DNA of 64,000 bases from Arthrobacter russicus (GTDB taxonomy: Bacteria; Actinomycetota; Actinomycetes; Actinomycetales; Micrococcaceae), in the NCBI RefSeq assembly GCF_031454135.1, contig NZ_JAVDQF010000001.1:1364001-1428000 (forward strand). Direction: 5' to 3'. Below, one piece after another: positions 20,965 to 29,786 of this stretch (the stretch's first letter is position 1; each line of letters opens with the position of its first letter). Both the position numbers and the translations under genes were made by a program. Below the pieces are notes generated by a model, which had not been told where the DNA came from, made no database searches, and saw nothing but the letters and a program-made list of their open reading frames with translations.

Positions 20965-21726
20965 ATGTGGCAGCAGGAAAGTTCGGTCAGTGCAGATGCC
21001 TTCCGAGCGCTGTGCCGCTCATCCCCTTGGAAGTGGCAGAGCCTGCGGTTCCAAGTACGCCCGGCGGCCGCCGAAGCCCGCTTCGTGACTGCCTGGTTGC
21101 GCCGGCCGCTCGCCCTGCGGGTCGAAGCCGCCGACGGCACGCTGCTGCACAGCACCGCCGCGCTGAACGACTCGAAGGATTCGCTGTTCACCTCGGGTTC
21201 GCGCAAGCCTTGGCTGCTCCCGGCGTATCTGGTCACCCCCGGGTACGACGACGACGGCCTGGTCCGGCGGCGTCCGGAAGCCGCATACGGCGAGCCCGGT
21301 TTCGGTCCGGATCCGGCCTCCGCCGCCCGGTTCTCGGCTTGGTTGGACCCGGTGGAACTGGCCGGCAAGGCCCCGGTGCCCTTGGATTTCCCGTTTTCCA
21401 ATGTGACCGAGCCGGAAGCGATCGCGATCGTGGACCATGAAGGCCGCCAGGCCCTCGAAACGGTTCTGCGGCCGAATCCGACCTACACGCCGTTTCATCC
21501 CGATGCGCCGATCTTGTTCCCGGGCCGCACCGCGGTGCGGATCGACGCCGGCACCGGCATTTGCGTGGCCAGCCAGTCGTTGGACGGCGAAACGGCCGGC
21601 CAGGGCCATTGGCTCAAGATCCTGGCCGTGGACGAGTACATGTTGGATGACCTGTTCACCCAGGAATCCTCGGTTTTGACCGATGTCCGGGAGCATATCG
21701 AATGGCAGCTCCCGCAGGCTCAGTAA
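20965..21726 (+). CDS. Conserved hypothetical protein
   Basis: 253 residues, soluble, not recognised. It begins MWQQESSVSADAFRALCRS, has a Trp-rich N-terminus (WKWQSLRF, TAWLRRPL) and no signal peptide, membrane segment or metal-binding cluster that I can see. Tryptophan and proline spacing suggests a beta-rich fold. Codon use is like its neighbours, so a real gene is likely. Start ATG 20965 lies 6 nt after a TAAGCT -10 box; an in-frame GTG at 20959 is less likely. Divergent from the A24 peptidase gene and followed by a DUF1772 gene. No function proposed. Confidence 0.75.
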   Translation: MWQQESSVSADAFRALCRSSPWKWQSLRFQVRPAAAEARFVTAWLRRPLALRVEAADGTLLHSTAALNDSKDSLFTSGSRKPWLLPAYLVTPGYDDDGLVRRRPEAAYGEPGFGPDPASAARFSAWLDPVELAGKAPVPLDFPFSNVTEPEAIAIVDHEGRQALETVLRPNPTYTPFHPDAPILFPGRTAVRIDAGTGICVASQSLDGETAGQGHWLKILAVDEYMLDDLFTQESSVLTDVREHIEWQLPQAQ

Positions 21727-21780
21727 GCCGACTGCGCACTTTCAGTATCGCCTGGCGCCCGGATGCGGTTTACTGGTCGA

Positions 21781-22236
21781 ATGAGTCCCTGGACAGCTTT
21801 CACCGTGGTTTTCACCGCCGTCACTTCGGGCCTGCTCGGTGGCGTGTATTTGGCGTTCTCCTTCATGGTGCTGCCCGCACTGAGCCGGTTGCAGCCGGCG
21901 AGGGCGGCCGCGGCGATGAATCAGATCAACGTCGCGGCGGAACGCCGCGGCTTCCTCCTGCCGTTCCTGCTCAATCCGATCGCCGCAGTGGTGGTGCTGG
22001 TGGTGTTCTTGCCCCAGTTGCACCTGCTCGCCAACCATTGGCTCAGTCTCGGGGCGGTCTTCGCCTTGATCAGCCTGATCCTGACGCTCGCGCACAACGT
22101 GCCGTGGAACCGCCGCCTGGCCACCGATCCGGAGTGCTGGCCGGCCTTCCGCCACGCCTGGTCGGCGTCGAACCTGGCCCGAGGCCTCTTGAACACGGCG
22201 AGCGCGATCCTGCTCACCGTCGGGCTCCTCAACTGA
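21781..22236 (+). CDS. DUF1772 (anthrone oxygenase-like) membrane protein
   Basis: 151 residues with four hydrophobic segments. The N-terminal GLLGGVYLAFSFMVLPAL motif, the central HNVPWNRRLA and the late WSASNLARGLLNTASAILL segment fit the DUF1772 family. Some fungal members are anthrone oxygenases; bacterial members have no established function. ATG 21781 is 6 nt after TTTACT, a -10-like box at 21769-21774. Convergent with phoH across a 19-bp inverted repeat. Confidence 0.85.
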   Translation: MSPWTAFTVVFTAVTSGLLGGVYLAFSFMVLPALSRLQPARAAAAMNQINVAAERRGFLLPFLLNPIAAVVVLVVFLPQLHLLANHWLSLGAVFALISLILTLAHNVPWNRRLATDPECWPAFRHAWSASNLARGLLNTASAILLTVGLLN

Positions 22237-22240
22237 GCGC

Positions 22241-22297
22241 CGAGCGTGCACTTGTGGCGAGTATCGACTGGGCCAACCCGCCACAAGTGCACGCTCG
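22241..22297. terminator. 19-bp perfect inverted repeat between convergent DUF1772 and phoH
   Basis: CGAGCGTGCACTTGTGGCG (22241-22259) pairs with 22279-22297 with no mismatch around a 19-nt loop. No T run follows. Probably ends both transcripts; it may also be a dispersed palindromic repeat. Confidence 0.65.
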
Positions 22298-22307
22298 ACG
22301 AAAGGAA

Positions 22308-23753
22308 TCAGATCTCGGCGCCCTCGAGCAGTTCAGTCACCAGTGCCGCGATCGGTGAACGCTCGGAGCGGGTCAGCGTGATGTGCCCGAAGAGCGGATG
22401 CCCCTTCAGGGTCTCCACCACCGCCGCGATGCCGTCGTGCCGGCCCACCCGGAGATTGTCCCGCTGCGCCACGTCGTGGGTCAGCACGATCTTCGAGTTC
22501 TGGCCGATCCGGCTCATCACGGTCAGCAGCACGTTCTTCTCCAGCGACTGCGCTTCGTCGACGATCACGAAAGCGTCGTGCAGCGAGCGGCCGCGGATGT
22601 GCGTCAACGGCAGCACCTCGAGCATGCCCCGGTCCATCACTTCCTCGACCACTTCTTGGGAGACCAGGGCGCCCAGCGTATCGAAGACCGCTTGGGCCCA
22701 GGGACCCATCTTCTCCTGCTCGCTGCCGGGCAGATAGCCGAGTTCCTGGCCGCCGACCGCGAACAACGGGCGGAAGACCACTACTTTGCGGTGCTCCCGG
22801 CGCTCCAACACCGCTTCCAGGCCGGCGCAGAGCGCCAGTGCGGACTTGCCGGTGCCGGCCCGGCCGCCCAGCGAAACGATGCCGACCTCAGGATCCATCA
22901 ACAGGTCGATGGCCAGCCGCTGCTCCGCGGAACGCCCGTGCAGGCCGAAGACGTCGCGGTCGCCCCGGACCAGCCGCACTTGCTTGTCCGCGCCCACCCG
23001 GCCCAGCGCCGAACCCCGGTTGGAGAGCAGGATCAGTCCGGTGTTGCTGGGCATCTCGGCCGCCGCCGGCACGAAGACCGGCTCATGCCCGTAGAGCGCG
23101 GAGATCTCGTCGTCCAGCACATCCACTTCGGCAACGCCAGTCCAGCCGGAATCCTTGACCAGTTCGTTCCGGTACTCGTCGGCCTGCAGGCCCATCGCCG
23201 AGGCCTTCACCCGCATCGGCAGGTCTTTGGACACCACCGTGACGTCGTGGCCCTCATTCGAAAGGTTCTTCGCCACCGCGAGGATCCGGGCGTCGTTGTC
23301 GCCGCTGCGGAACCCGGCAGGCAGCACCTCGGTGGAAATGTGGTTCAGCTCGACCCGCAGCGATCCGCCCTCTTCCCCGAGTGGGATCGACTTGTTCAAG
23401 CCGCTGTGCTCAACCCGAAGGTCATCGAGCAGACGCAGCGCTTTTCGGGCGAAGTAGCCCAACTCCGGGTCGTGCCGCTTGCCCTCCAGCTCACTGATCA
23501 CCACGATCGGCAAAATCACTTCGTGCTCGGCGAACCGCATGATCGCGCGCGGATCGGAAAGCAGCACCGAGGTGTCCAGCACATAGGAACGGCCGGCAGC
23601 GATGGACTTCGCTCGGCCGGCCGTGGTTTTCCCAGTACTGGTTTCAGTTTTGCGTTTCGTGCCGCCCCGCTTGCTGCGAGGGGTATCTTGCTTTGCTGCG
23701 CCTTCAGCTTCCTCCGGCAGGTTCCCGGCCAGCGCATTTTCAGTCAGTGCCAC
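22308..23753 (-). CDS. phoH2: PIN-PhoH family ATPase/ribonuclease (PhoH2 type)
   Basis: 481 residues. An N-terminal Lys/Thr-rich tail is followed by a PIN nuclease domain ([12 protein letters not shown] near 57, acidic residues in SELEGKR and [12 protein letters not shown]), then a PhoH ATPase domain with Walker [11 protein letters not shown] near 297 and Walker B VIVDEAQ. Proteins of this PIN-PhoH type unwind and cut RNA in mycobacteria (known for PhoH2). Start is GTG 23753 with GGAG about 6 nt upstream. A 240-nt upstream region with several possible hairpins separates it from the cis-prenyltransferase gene. Confidence 0.95.
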   Translation of the reverse strand: MALTENALAGNLPEEAEGAAKQDTPRSKRGGTKRKTETSTGKTTAGRAKSIAAGRSYVLDTSVLLSDPRAIMRFAEHEVILPIVVISELEGKRHDPELGYFARKALRLLDDLRVEHSGLNKSIPLGEEGGSLRVELNHISTEVLPAGFRSGDNDARILAVAKNLSNEGHDVTVVSKDLPMRVKASAMGLQADEYRNELVKDSGWTGVAEVDVLDDEISALYGHEPVFVPAAAEMPSNTGLILLSNRGSALGRVGADKQVRLVRGDRDVFGLHGRSAEQRLAIDLLMDPEVGIVSLGGRAGTGKSALALCAGLEAVLERREHRKVVVFRPLFAVGGQELGYLPGSEQEKMGPWAQAVFDTLGALVSQEVVEEVMDRGMLEVLPLTHIRGRSLHDAFVIVDEAQSLEKNVLLTVMSRIGQNSKIVLTHDVAQRDNLRVGRHDGIAAVVETLKGHPLFGHITLTRSERSPIAALVTELLEGAEI

Positions 23754-23760
23754 AGGACTC

Positions 23761-23900
23761 CAGACCCCGGGTACATGCCCGGTTGCTTCTCACGTGGGGC
23801 GGTCCGGCCATGAGGCTTGGCACAGGACCAGCCTCCAAGGTGTTCGGAGCGAAGAATCGCGCAGTCACTGGCCCTCCCGACCGGCGCTCTGGGTGAGTGC
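23761..23900 (-). promoter_or_regulatory. Possible structured leader of phoH
   Basis: Directly upstream of the phoH ribosome site are a CCGGG-TACATG-CCCGG hairpin (23767-23782) and a block with competing pairings: GAGGCT (23812-23817) with AGCCTC (23830-23835), CTTGG (23816-23820) with CCAAG (23835-23839), and GGTCC (23801-23805) with GGACC (23825-23829). I do not recognise a known riboswitch class. The rest of 23754-23994 shows no gene. Confidence 0.3.
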
Positions 23901-23994
23901 CGATGAGACAAAATCTACGCCTGCAACGACGCCCACGCGGTACCCGGCAAACGGCGTGTCGGTTAACTCGGTGTGAACAGTTGCGCCGCCACGA

Positions 23995-24762
23995 TCAGTA
24001 GCCGTAACGGCGGTGCCGCCCGGCGTAATCGCGCAGGGCACGCAGGAAGTCGACTTTGCGGAACGCCGGCCAGAGCACCTCGCAGAAATACATTTCGCTG
24101 TAAGCGCTCTGCCAGATCAGGAATCCGGAGAGCCGTTGCTCACCGGAGGTCCGGATGAACAAATCAGGATCGGGCTGGCCGGAGGTGTACAGGTAGCTGG
24201 AGATGTCCTCGGCGTCGAGTTCTTCCGCCAGCACCCCGATGTCTTTGCCCTCGGCGACCGCATCGCGCAGCAAACCGCGGACCGCGTCCACGATCTCCCG
24301 GCGGCCGCCGTAGCCTACCGCGAGGTTGATGTGCAGCTTCTCGCTGGCCGGCCGGTGCTGGGTCAACCGGATCAGCCGCTCGGCCAGATAATCCGGCAAC
24401 AGCTCCGGAGCGCCCATCGCGCTGACGCTGATCGACTCGTCCGAATCCAGATGGTCCATCAGCCTGGCGATGATGCCGAGCAATTCGTCGAGTTCCGCCT
24501 TGGAGCGATTGACGTTTTCAGTGGAAAGCATGTAGATCGTGACGGTTTTGACGCCGAAGTCCCGGCACCAGCCCAGGAACTCGTGGATCTTTTCCACCCC
24601 GGCCTGATGGCCGTGGCCGGAGGAAGCATTGAATTGCTTCGCCCAACGGCGATTGCCGTCGACCACGATCGCCACGTGCGCGGGAATCTTCTGCCCTTTG
24701 AGGGATTTGACCAGCCTGCGCTCGTAGTAGTCGTAGAGCAACTGCGGCAGTTTCACCGGCAT
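23995..24762 (-). CDS. uppS: cis-Prenyltransferase (isoprenyl / undecaprenyl diphosphate synthase family)
   Basis: 255 residues from ATG 24762. Condenses isopentenyl diphosphate onto an allylic diphosphate in cis configuration to make the polyprenyl carriers for wall synthesis. Catalytic Asp35 lies in VVDGNRRWAK; the C-terminal signature RTSGEQRLSGFLIWQSAYSEMYF is complete. It is closest to the actinobacterial type represented in M. tuberculosis by the short-chain Z-farnesyl diphosphate synthase (recalled), so product length is uncertain. In-frame upstream codons extend to 24876, but homologues start near MPVKLPQLLY. Confidence 0.93.
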   Translation of the reverse strand: MPVKLPQLLYDYYERRLVKSLKGQKIPAHVAIVVDGNRRWAKQFNASSGHGHQAGVEKIHEFLGWCRDFGVKTVTIYMLSTENVNRSKAELDELLGIIARLMDHLDSDESISVSAMGAPELLPDYLAERLIRLTQHRPASEKLHINLAVGYGGRREIVDAVRGLLRDAVAEGKDIGVLAEELDAEDISSYLYTSGQPDPDLFIRTSGEQRLSGFLIWQSAYSEMYFCEVLWPAFRKVDFLRALRDYAGRHRRYGY

Positions 24763-24933
24763 CGTCGACGCCCCGCCTTCCTCTACTTGTCCGCGTTTTA
24801 CCCCGACGCGCCCCCGCACGCTCCGGTACCGGCCGAACCCTTCGTCCTCATGCGCCCACTCTAGGGTACCCGGCACGAGGCAAGACTCAGCGAATCCTCA
24901 TGTTACCCAGCAGTAACTTACTTCGCCGTAGGT

Positions 24934-24939
24934 TAGAAT
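24934..24939 (+). promoter_or_regulatory. -10 box of the hemolysin III gene, leaderless transcript expected
   Basis: TAGAAT, then 6 nt, then ATG 24946. This is a near-consensus -10 and the best leaderless example in the window. Confidence 0.6.
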
Positions 24940-24945
24940 TCGAGT

Positions 24946-25638
24946 ATGGAAAGCACAGCCTCCGCAACTCTGGGCGGCACCGGCCGGCACCCCGCACCAG
25001 CACCGCCCGAGGTGAAGCCCAGCTGGCGCGGCTGGATCCATCTGGCCGCGACCCCGCTGGCCCTCGCCGCCGGGATCGTGCTGATCTGCGTGGCTCCGAC
25101 CACTACCGGCAAGGTCACCTCAGCTGTATATGCCTTCACCGGAATACTCCTCTTCGGCACCAGCGCGGTGTACCACCGCGGCAATTGGTCGCCCAAGGTC
25201 AAGGCCGTGCTGAAGCGCCTGGACCACACCAACATCATGCTGGTGATCGCCGGTACCTACACGCCGCTTTCGGCGCTGCTGCTGCCCCCGGAAAAAGCCG
25301 CCCTGCTGCTTTGGCTGATCTGGTGCGGAGCGCTGGCCGGGGTGGCTTTCCGGGTGCTCTGGGTGCACGCGCCGCGTTGGCTCTACGTACCGATCTATGT
25401 CGCCCTGGGCCTCGCTTCGCTGTTCTTCATCCCGGACTTCTTCGCAGCAAGCATTCCGGCTGCGATCCTGATCTGCGTCGGCGGCGCTTTCTACATTGCC
25501 GGAGCGGTATTCTACGGAATCAAGCGGCCGAATTTCAGCAAGGCGCATTTCGGCTTCCACGAGTTCTTCCACGCATTCACCGTGGCCGGCTTCGCCTGCC
25601 ATTTCATTGCGATCATGTTCGCGGTCTATACCCGCTGA
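24946..25638 (+). CDS. Hemolysin III family (TrhA/PAQR) membrane protein
   Basis: 230 residues, seven hydrophobic segments after a ~28-residue cytoplasmic N-terminus. PAQR-type conserved residues are visible: the Ser-x-x-x-His motif in GTSAVYHRG, Asp in KRLDHTNI, and HEFFHAF near the C-terminus, which form a presumed metal site in the membrane. Bacterial members affect membrane lipid homeostasis in recent work; haemolysis is not implied. Its last 26 nt overlap the convergent YyaL gene, so the 3' ends of two mRNAs are complementary. Confidence 0.92.
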   Translation: MESTASATLGGTGRHPAPAPPEVKPSWRGWIHLAATPLALAAGIVLICVAPTTTGKVTSAVYAFTGILLFGTSAVYHRGNWSPKVKAVLKRLDHTNIMLVIAGTYTPLSALLLPPEKAALLLWLIWCGALAGVAFRVLWVHAPRWLYVPIYVALGLASLFFIPDFFAASIPAAILICVGGAFYIAGAVFYGIKRPNFSKAHFGFHEFFHAFTVAGFACHFIAIMFAVYTR

Positions 25639-27703
25639 GCTGTGCCTCGAGCTGCCGCAGATCCGCGGTCGGGCGCTGGCAGACCATCTTCCGGCAGACG
25701 AACGCCAAAGCTCCGGCATCCGCACGCCGGCCCTGCAACAACGGGACGGGACTGTCCAGAGCAGTGCTGGCCCTGCCGTCCGAGGCGGCGATCACCAGGC
25801 CGGGCAGCGGGCTCCGCCTGGCCACCGCGAGCATGGACTCACGCTCCGGGCCGACGACGGCGACTTCCAACGGGCCGGAAAGCACCGACTCAATCGCGGC
25901 CAAGGCAGCTCCGGCCGCTCTCGGGTACCGCACCGCCACCGGCGCCAAGCCGGCCAGAATCGATTCCGCCAGCCCCCGGTGCAAGGTTGAGCCGCTCAAG
26001 GCGGCGTAGCGGAGCAGGCTCTCGGCAAAGGCGGCAACTCCGCTGGGGGTGGCATTGTCCAGCGGATCGGCGCCTTGCCGGCCGCCCTGGGCGCGAAGCA
26101 GTTCCACGGAATCCGGCACCGCGTCGACCACTCCGTCGGCACTGACGAAGGCCTCGCAAGCGGCCAGCAGCAGGGCTTCTCCGTGGCGGTACCAGGCGGC
26201 ATCGGCCGTCGCCGAAAACAGCAGGAAAAACGCTTCCGCGCACCAGGCGTGGTCTTCGAGCAGGCCGATCGCGCCGTTGCCCGGGACCCGGGACAACCGG
26301 CCGTCGCGCCAATGCGAAGCCAGCAACGCGCGTCCGCAGCGTTCTGCCGCTTCGAGGCAGCGCGGGTCGTCCAGCACCGACCAGGCTTCGAGCAGGCCGC
26401 TGATCGCGAGTCCGTTCCAACCGGCCACCGCCTTGTCGTCCAGCTCCGGCTGGCTGCGCCGGTTCCGGGATTCCAGCAGTGCGGTCCGGACCGAATCGAC
26501 GAAGCCCTGGTCGGCGGCGCCGAACGCCCGGGCCGGGTGCAGCGGCACGGGTTCGTCGGCGACGTTCATCAACCCGGCGTACCGCGCACCGTCGGCTTCG
26601 CCCAGCACCGCACCGAGCTCCGCCGCGGTCCAGGTGTAAGCGGCGCCCTCGGTGAGCACGCCGTCGAGCATCGAATCAGCGTCCAGCGAGGAGGCGAAGC
26701 AGCCCGCCGGCAACGCCAATGAATCCAGCAGGAAATCGACGACGCCGCGCAGCACCCGGCGCGCCCGCTGCGGCTCGAAGTCGGCGCCCTCCGGCAACTT
26801 CAGCCAAGCGGCATAGTGCCGCAGCAGTTGCGCATTGTCGTAAAGCATTTTCTCGTAGTGCGGCAGCGACCAGTCTGCGGTCACCGAATACCTGGCGAAG
26901 CCGCCGGCCAACTGATCGAAGAGCGCCGAATCGGCCATTCCGGCCAAGCTCGCCGCGGCCATCGAACGGGCGGTCCCGGCCGCGTCCCGGTCGGTTGCGG
27001 CGTGCCGGATCAGAAAACCCAGAACCGGCGACGGCGGGAACTTCGGCGCCTTGCCGAAGCCGCCGTGCACCGGATCCAGTTGGCCCGCCAGCCCGGCCAG
27101 CGCGGCATCGAGCAGCTCCGGGCGGGAATCCGGCGCGCCGGGCAGCGAAACCACCGGGCGCACGGCCAAAGGCGTGCCCTGCAGGGTCTGCGCCAAGCTG
27201 TCCGCAGATTCGTAGACTTCCGCCCGGCGGTCCTGCCAGGCTTCGAGCACCGCGGCCAATACTTGGCGCAGCGAGGGCCGGCCCTCGCTCGGCTGCGGCG
27301 GGAAATACGTCCCGGCATGGAACGCCTGCCCTTGCGGAGTCAGGAACACCGTCATCGGCCAGCCGCCCTGACCGCTGATCGCCTGGGTTGCCGACAGGTA
27401 GACCGCGTCGACGTCGGGGCGCTCCTCGCGGTCGACCTTGACCGGGATGAAATTGGCGTTCAAATACTCCGCCAGCTCCGGGTCGTCGAAAGATTCGTGC
27501 GCCATCACATGGCACCAATGGCAGGCCGCATAGCCGATAGAGAGGAAAACCGGCTGCTCCCGGCGCACTGCCGCGGCGAAAGCGGCCTCGCCGAACGGCT
27601 GCCAATGCACCGGCTGCGCCGCATGCTGGCGGAGGTAGGCCGAAGTCTGCCCGGCGAGGGCGTTAGTGCCGGCGGGGTCCATGATCGCCGGAATCTGGGT
27701 CAT
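25613..27703 (-). CDS. YyaL-type thioredoxin-domain protein (DUF255)
   Basis: 696 residues. The N-terminal DUF255 thioredoxin-like domain has Cys61-His-Trp-Cys64-His and the NANFIPVKVDREERPDVD motif. A long alpha/alpha barrel like that of N-acylglucosamine epimerases or six-hairpin glycosidases follows. Substrate and reaction are unknown in the family. It overlaps the small upstream membrane gene by 41 nt and the convergent hemolysin III gene by 26 nt. In mycobacteria (recalled) the same neighbours occur, so the grouping is ancient. Confidence 0.93.
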   Translation of the reverse strand: MTQIPAIMDPAGTNALAGQTSAYLRQHAAQPVHWQPFGEAAFAAAVRREQPVFLSIGYAACHWCHVMAHESFDDPELAEYLNANFIPVKVDREERPDVDAVYLSATQAISGQGGWPMTVFLTPQGQAFHAGTYFPPQPSEGRPSLRQVLAAVLEAWQDRRAEVYESADSLAQTLQGTPLAVRPVVSLPGAPDSRPELLDAALAGLAGQLDPVHGGFGKAPKFPPSPVLGFLIRHAATDRDAAGTARSMAAASLAGMADSALFDQLAGGFARYSVTADWSLPHYEKMLYDNAQLLRHYAAWLKLPEGADFEPQRARRVLRGVVDFLLDSLALPAGCFASSLDADSMLDGVLTEGAAYTWTAAELGAVLGEADGARYAGLMNVADEPVPLHPARAFGAADQGFVDSVRTALLESRNRRSQPELDDKAVAGWNGLAISGLLEAWSVLDDPRCLEAAERCGRALLASHWRDGRLSRVPGNGAIGLLEDHAWCAEAFFLLFSATADAAWYRHGEALLLAACEAFVSADGVVDAVPDSVELLRAQGGRQGADPLDNATPSGVAAFAESLLRYAALSGSTLHRGLAESILAGLAPVAVRYPRAAGAALAAIESVLSGPLEVAVVGPERESMLAVARRSPLPGLVIAASDGRASTALDSPVPLLQGRRADAGALAFVCRKMVCQRPTADLRQLEAQLSGYRPRT

Positions 27704-27980
27704 TCGGCGCCCCGGCTGCCCCGGCCACCGGTTCGGCCCCGGAATCAGCCTCGCCGAAGCCGGGCTCGACCAGCTCTCCGGCCACTTGCGCCCGGTAGCG
27801 CACCCGGCGGATCCGGCGGACCATGTCCACGATCAAGAACGCCGTCAAGGCGACGACGAAAAAAGTCAACAGGAAGCCCAGGAAGCCCGGACTCACCTGG
27901 TCCTCGCTCAGTCCGGCTTTGAGCGACGGCGATTCACTCGAGCTGGAGACCGCCTCGAGCAGCTTGATCATTGGAAGCAT
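27663..27980 (-). CDS. Small single-pass membrane protein upstream of YyaL
   Basis: 105 residues: a short N-terminal Ser-rich segment, one membrane segment (GFLGFLLTFFVVALTAFLIVD, about 32-52), a basic RRIRRVRYR stop-transfer, and an acidic Gly/Ala/Pro tail. Function is unknown. Small membrane proteins in the same place between mca and the YyaL gene occur in other actinobacteria, which supports it as real. Its 3' end overlaps the YyaL start by 41 nt. An alternative in-frame ATG lies three codons downstream. Confidence 0.75.
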   Translation of the reverse strand: MLPMIKLLEAVSSSSESPSLKAGLSEDQVSPGFLGFLLTFFVVALTAFLIVDMVRRIRRVRYRAQVAGELVEPGFGEADSGAEPVAGAAGAPNDPDSGDHGPRRH

Positions 27981-28076
27981 TCGTCCATTATCCCGTGCCG
28001 GAACGCGCTATTGGAAATCCATCCGGCCGATGTCGGCAAACTTTTCGACAAGCCGTAGAAGAAATCCCCGGCCCGC

Positions 28077-28988
28077 TCAGCGCAATCCGGCGAACAGATC
28101 CCGCTCCGGCAGCTCCGTGGCGACCCTGGACTCGATCAAAGAATAGTCTTCCCAAGGCCACACCTTCCGCTGCAAATCGGTGGATACCCGGAAGAAGAAG
28201 CCTTCCGGATCCACCTGGGTGGCATGGGCCTTGAGCGCGCGGTCGCGGATCTCGAAATAGTCTCCGCAATCGACCTGGGAAGTGGTCGGATGCAGCTCCG
28301 GCGGCATCCCGCTGCCGTCCGGATCGGCTTCCTGGCTGGCCGCGATGAACTCCGCGTAGGGCGATTGCAGCCCGGCTTCGACCAGGGCGAAGTGCAGTGC
28401 CCGGAAGCGCTGTTGGTTGAACGCCAGATCGTAGTACAGCTTGGCTGGTTGCCAAGCGGTTCCGGTCCCGGGATAACGCTCCGGATCCCCGGCGGCCTGG
28501 AACGCTTCCACGGCAACCCGGTGCGCCATGATGTGGTCCGGGTGCCCGTAGCCGCCGTGCTCGTCGTAGGCGATGATCACCTGCGGGCGGAACTCCCGGA
28601 CCAGCCGGACCAACGGCGCCGCCGCCTGCTCCAACGGCACCGTCGCGAAGGCGCCGAACGGCAACGCCGGCAACGGGTCGCCCTCCGGCAAGCCGGAATC
28701 TTCGAATCCGAGCCACCGGTGCTCGATGCCCAGGATCGCGGCCGCCCGGGCCATTTCCAGCCTGCGTGCTCCGGCCATGTCCCGCAGCGAATGCGCGTCG
28801 CCTGCCATCGCCGGATTCTGGATTCCGCCGCGCTCTCCCCCGGTGCAGGTCGCCACCATCACCTGGACGCCGTCGGCCAGGTAACTGGCCATGGTGGCCG
28901 CACCCTTGCTCGATTCGTCGTCGGGATGGGCGTGCACTGCCAGCAAACGCAGCCCGGAATCTGGTGTGGTTTCTGCTCCCTGAGCCAT
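28077..28988 (-). CDS. mca: Mycothiol S-conjugate amidase
   Basis: 303 residues from ATG 28988 with AAAGGA 6 nt upstream. Cleaves mycothiol-xenobiotic conjugates so the mercapturic acid can be exported. LmbE/MshB superfamily zinc site: VHAHPDDES at 18-26 and the later His in YGHPDHIMAH near 155. TCTGGERGG and VSTDLQRKVWPWEDYS are typical of Mca rather than MshB, whose closest paralog deacetylates the mycothiol precursor. Presence indicates a mycothiol-using actinobacterium. Divergent from a DUF4307 gene, a known adjacent pair. Confidence 0.93.
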   Translation of the reverse strand: MAQGAETTPDSGLRLLAVHAHPDDESSKGAATMASYLADGVQVMVATCTGGERGGIQNPAMAGDAHSLRDMAGARRLEMARAAAILGIEHRWLGFEDSGLPEGDPLPALPFGAFATVPLEQAAAPLVRLVREFRPQVIIAYDEHGGYGHPDHIMAHRVAVEAFQAAGDPERYPGTGTAWQPAKLYYDLAFNQQRFRALHFALVEAGLQSPYAEFIAASQEADPDGSGMPPELHPTTSQVDCGDYFEIRDRALKAHATQVDPEGFFFRVSTDLQRKVWPWEDYSLIESRVATELPERDLFAGLR

Positions 28989-29153
28989 TCGCATTCCTTT
29001 TGCAATCCCATTTCGCCTCCGGAGCCCCGCTCCCGGAGGCTTTGCCCTCACCCGGTGCACCCAGTACCGCTCGGGCGAACTAGACTGGACATTACCGCGT
29101 GCTTCCACAGGAACCAACTGCATCGACCACAGAACGGGACCGGCGTACCTTCC

Positions 29154-29576
29154 ATGTCCACACCGACTGCCCCCTCGGCCACCACCCTTGCCCAGCGCTA
29201 CGGCTCGAAGCGGCGCAAACTCAGCCGCAAACGGAAGCTCTGGCTGATTGCCGTGGCCGCGGTCCTGGTGCTTTTGTTCATCAGCTGGCTCACCTTCGGG
29301 AAGGGCCCCACGGCCGAGAACAAACTGCTGGGCTACCAAGTGACCGATGCCACCCAGACGGTGATCGAGTTCCAGGTCAACAAGCCGGCGACGGCGACCG
29401 CGCAATGCGCAGTGCAAGCGCTCGACAACGGTTATGCGGTGGTCGGCTGGAAGGTCGTCACGATTCCGCCGAATGCGGACCAGACGGCCAATACCAGCCA
29501 ACGGGTCGAACTGCGCACTGATGCTTTGGCGGTCACCGCGACCGTGGACAGCTGCTGGATCGCGAAAACCGACTGA
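29154..29576 (+). CDS. DUF4307 family membrane protein
   Basis: 140 residues: basic cytoplasmic N-terminus (RYGSKRRKLSRKRKLW), one membrane segment near 29-48, and a small extracytoplasmic domain with a Cys pair (AQCAVQAL and DSCWIAK) that could form a disulfide. The DUF4307 family has no known function but is consistently found beside mca and greA. A TAGACT -10 box at 29081-29086 would give a leader of about 60-65 nt. No strong ribosome site is visible before the ATG, so the exact start is moderately uncertain. Confidence 0.85.
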   Translation: MSTPTAPSATTLAQRYGSKRRKLSRKRKLWLIAVAAVLVLLFISWLTFGKGPTAENKLLGYQVTDATQTVIEFQVNKPATATAQCAVQALDNGYAVVGWKVVTIPPNADQTANTSQRVELRTDALAVTATVDSCWIAKTD

Positions 29577-29647
29577 GCCGGCTGCCCGATCCGGGGATCC
29601 CGGCGGTTGCAATTCGGCCACGAAGACACGCTGTCGGCGAACAACTC

Positions 29648-29676
29648 TTGGGTAATCCAGGCGTTTTGCCTACACT
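29648..29676 (+). promoter_or_regulatory. greA promoter
   Basis: TTGGGT (29648-29653) and TACACT (29671-29676) are separated by exactly 17 bp, a good housekeeping-sigma promoter. The leader to the greA GTG is about 100 nt and includes a GAGGAGG ribosome site. Confidence 0.6.
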
Positions 29677-29786
29677 TGTTCAATATCTTCTCCCCGCTTG
29701 GCGAGCAGTCGGAACGAATCGACGGCGAACCTGGGCGGGGTCTTTGCTTGTAAAGCAAGCACCCAGCAACCACGAGGAGGACATCC

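Noticed and set aside
28989-29621. N-terminal extension of mca to 514 codons
   Set aside because: The extra residues are low-complexity, would run antisense to DUF4307, and a good ribosome site marks ATG 28988.
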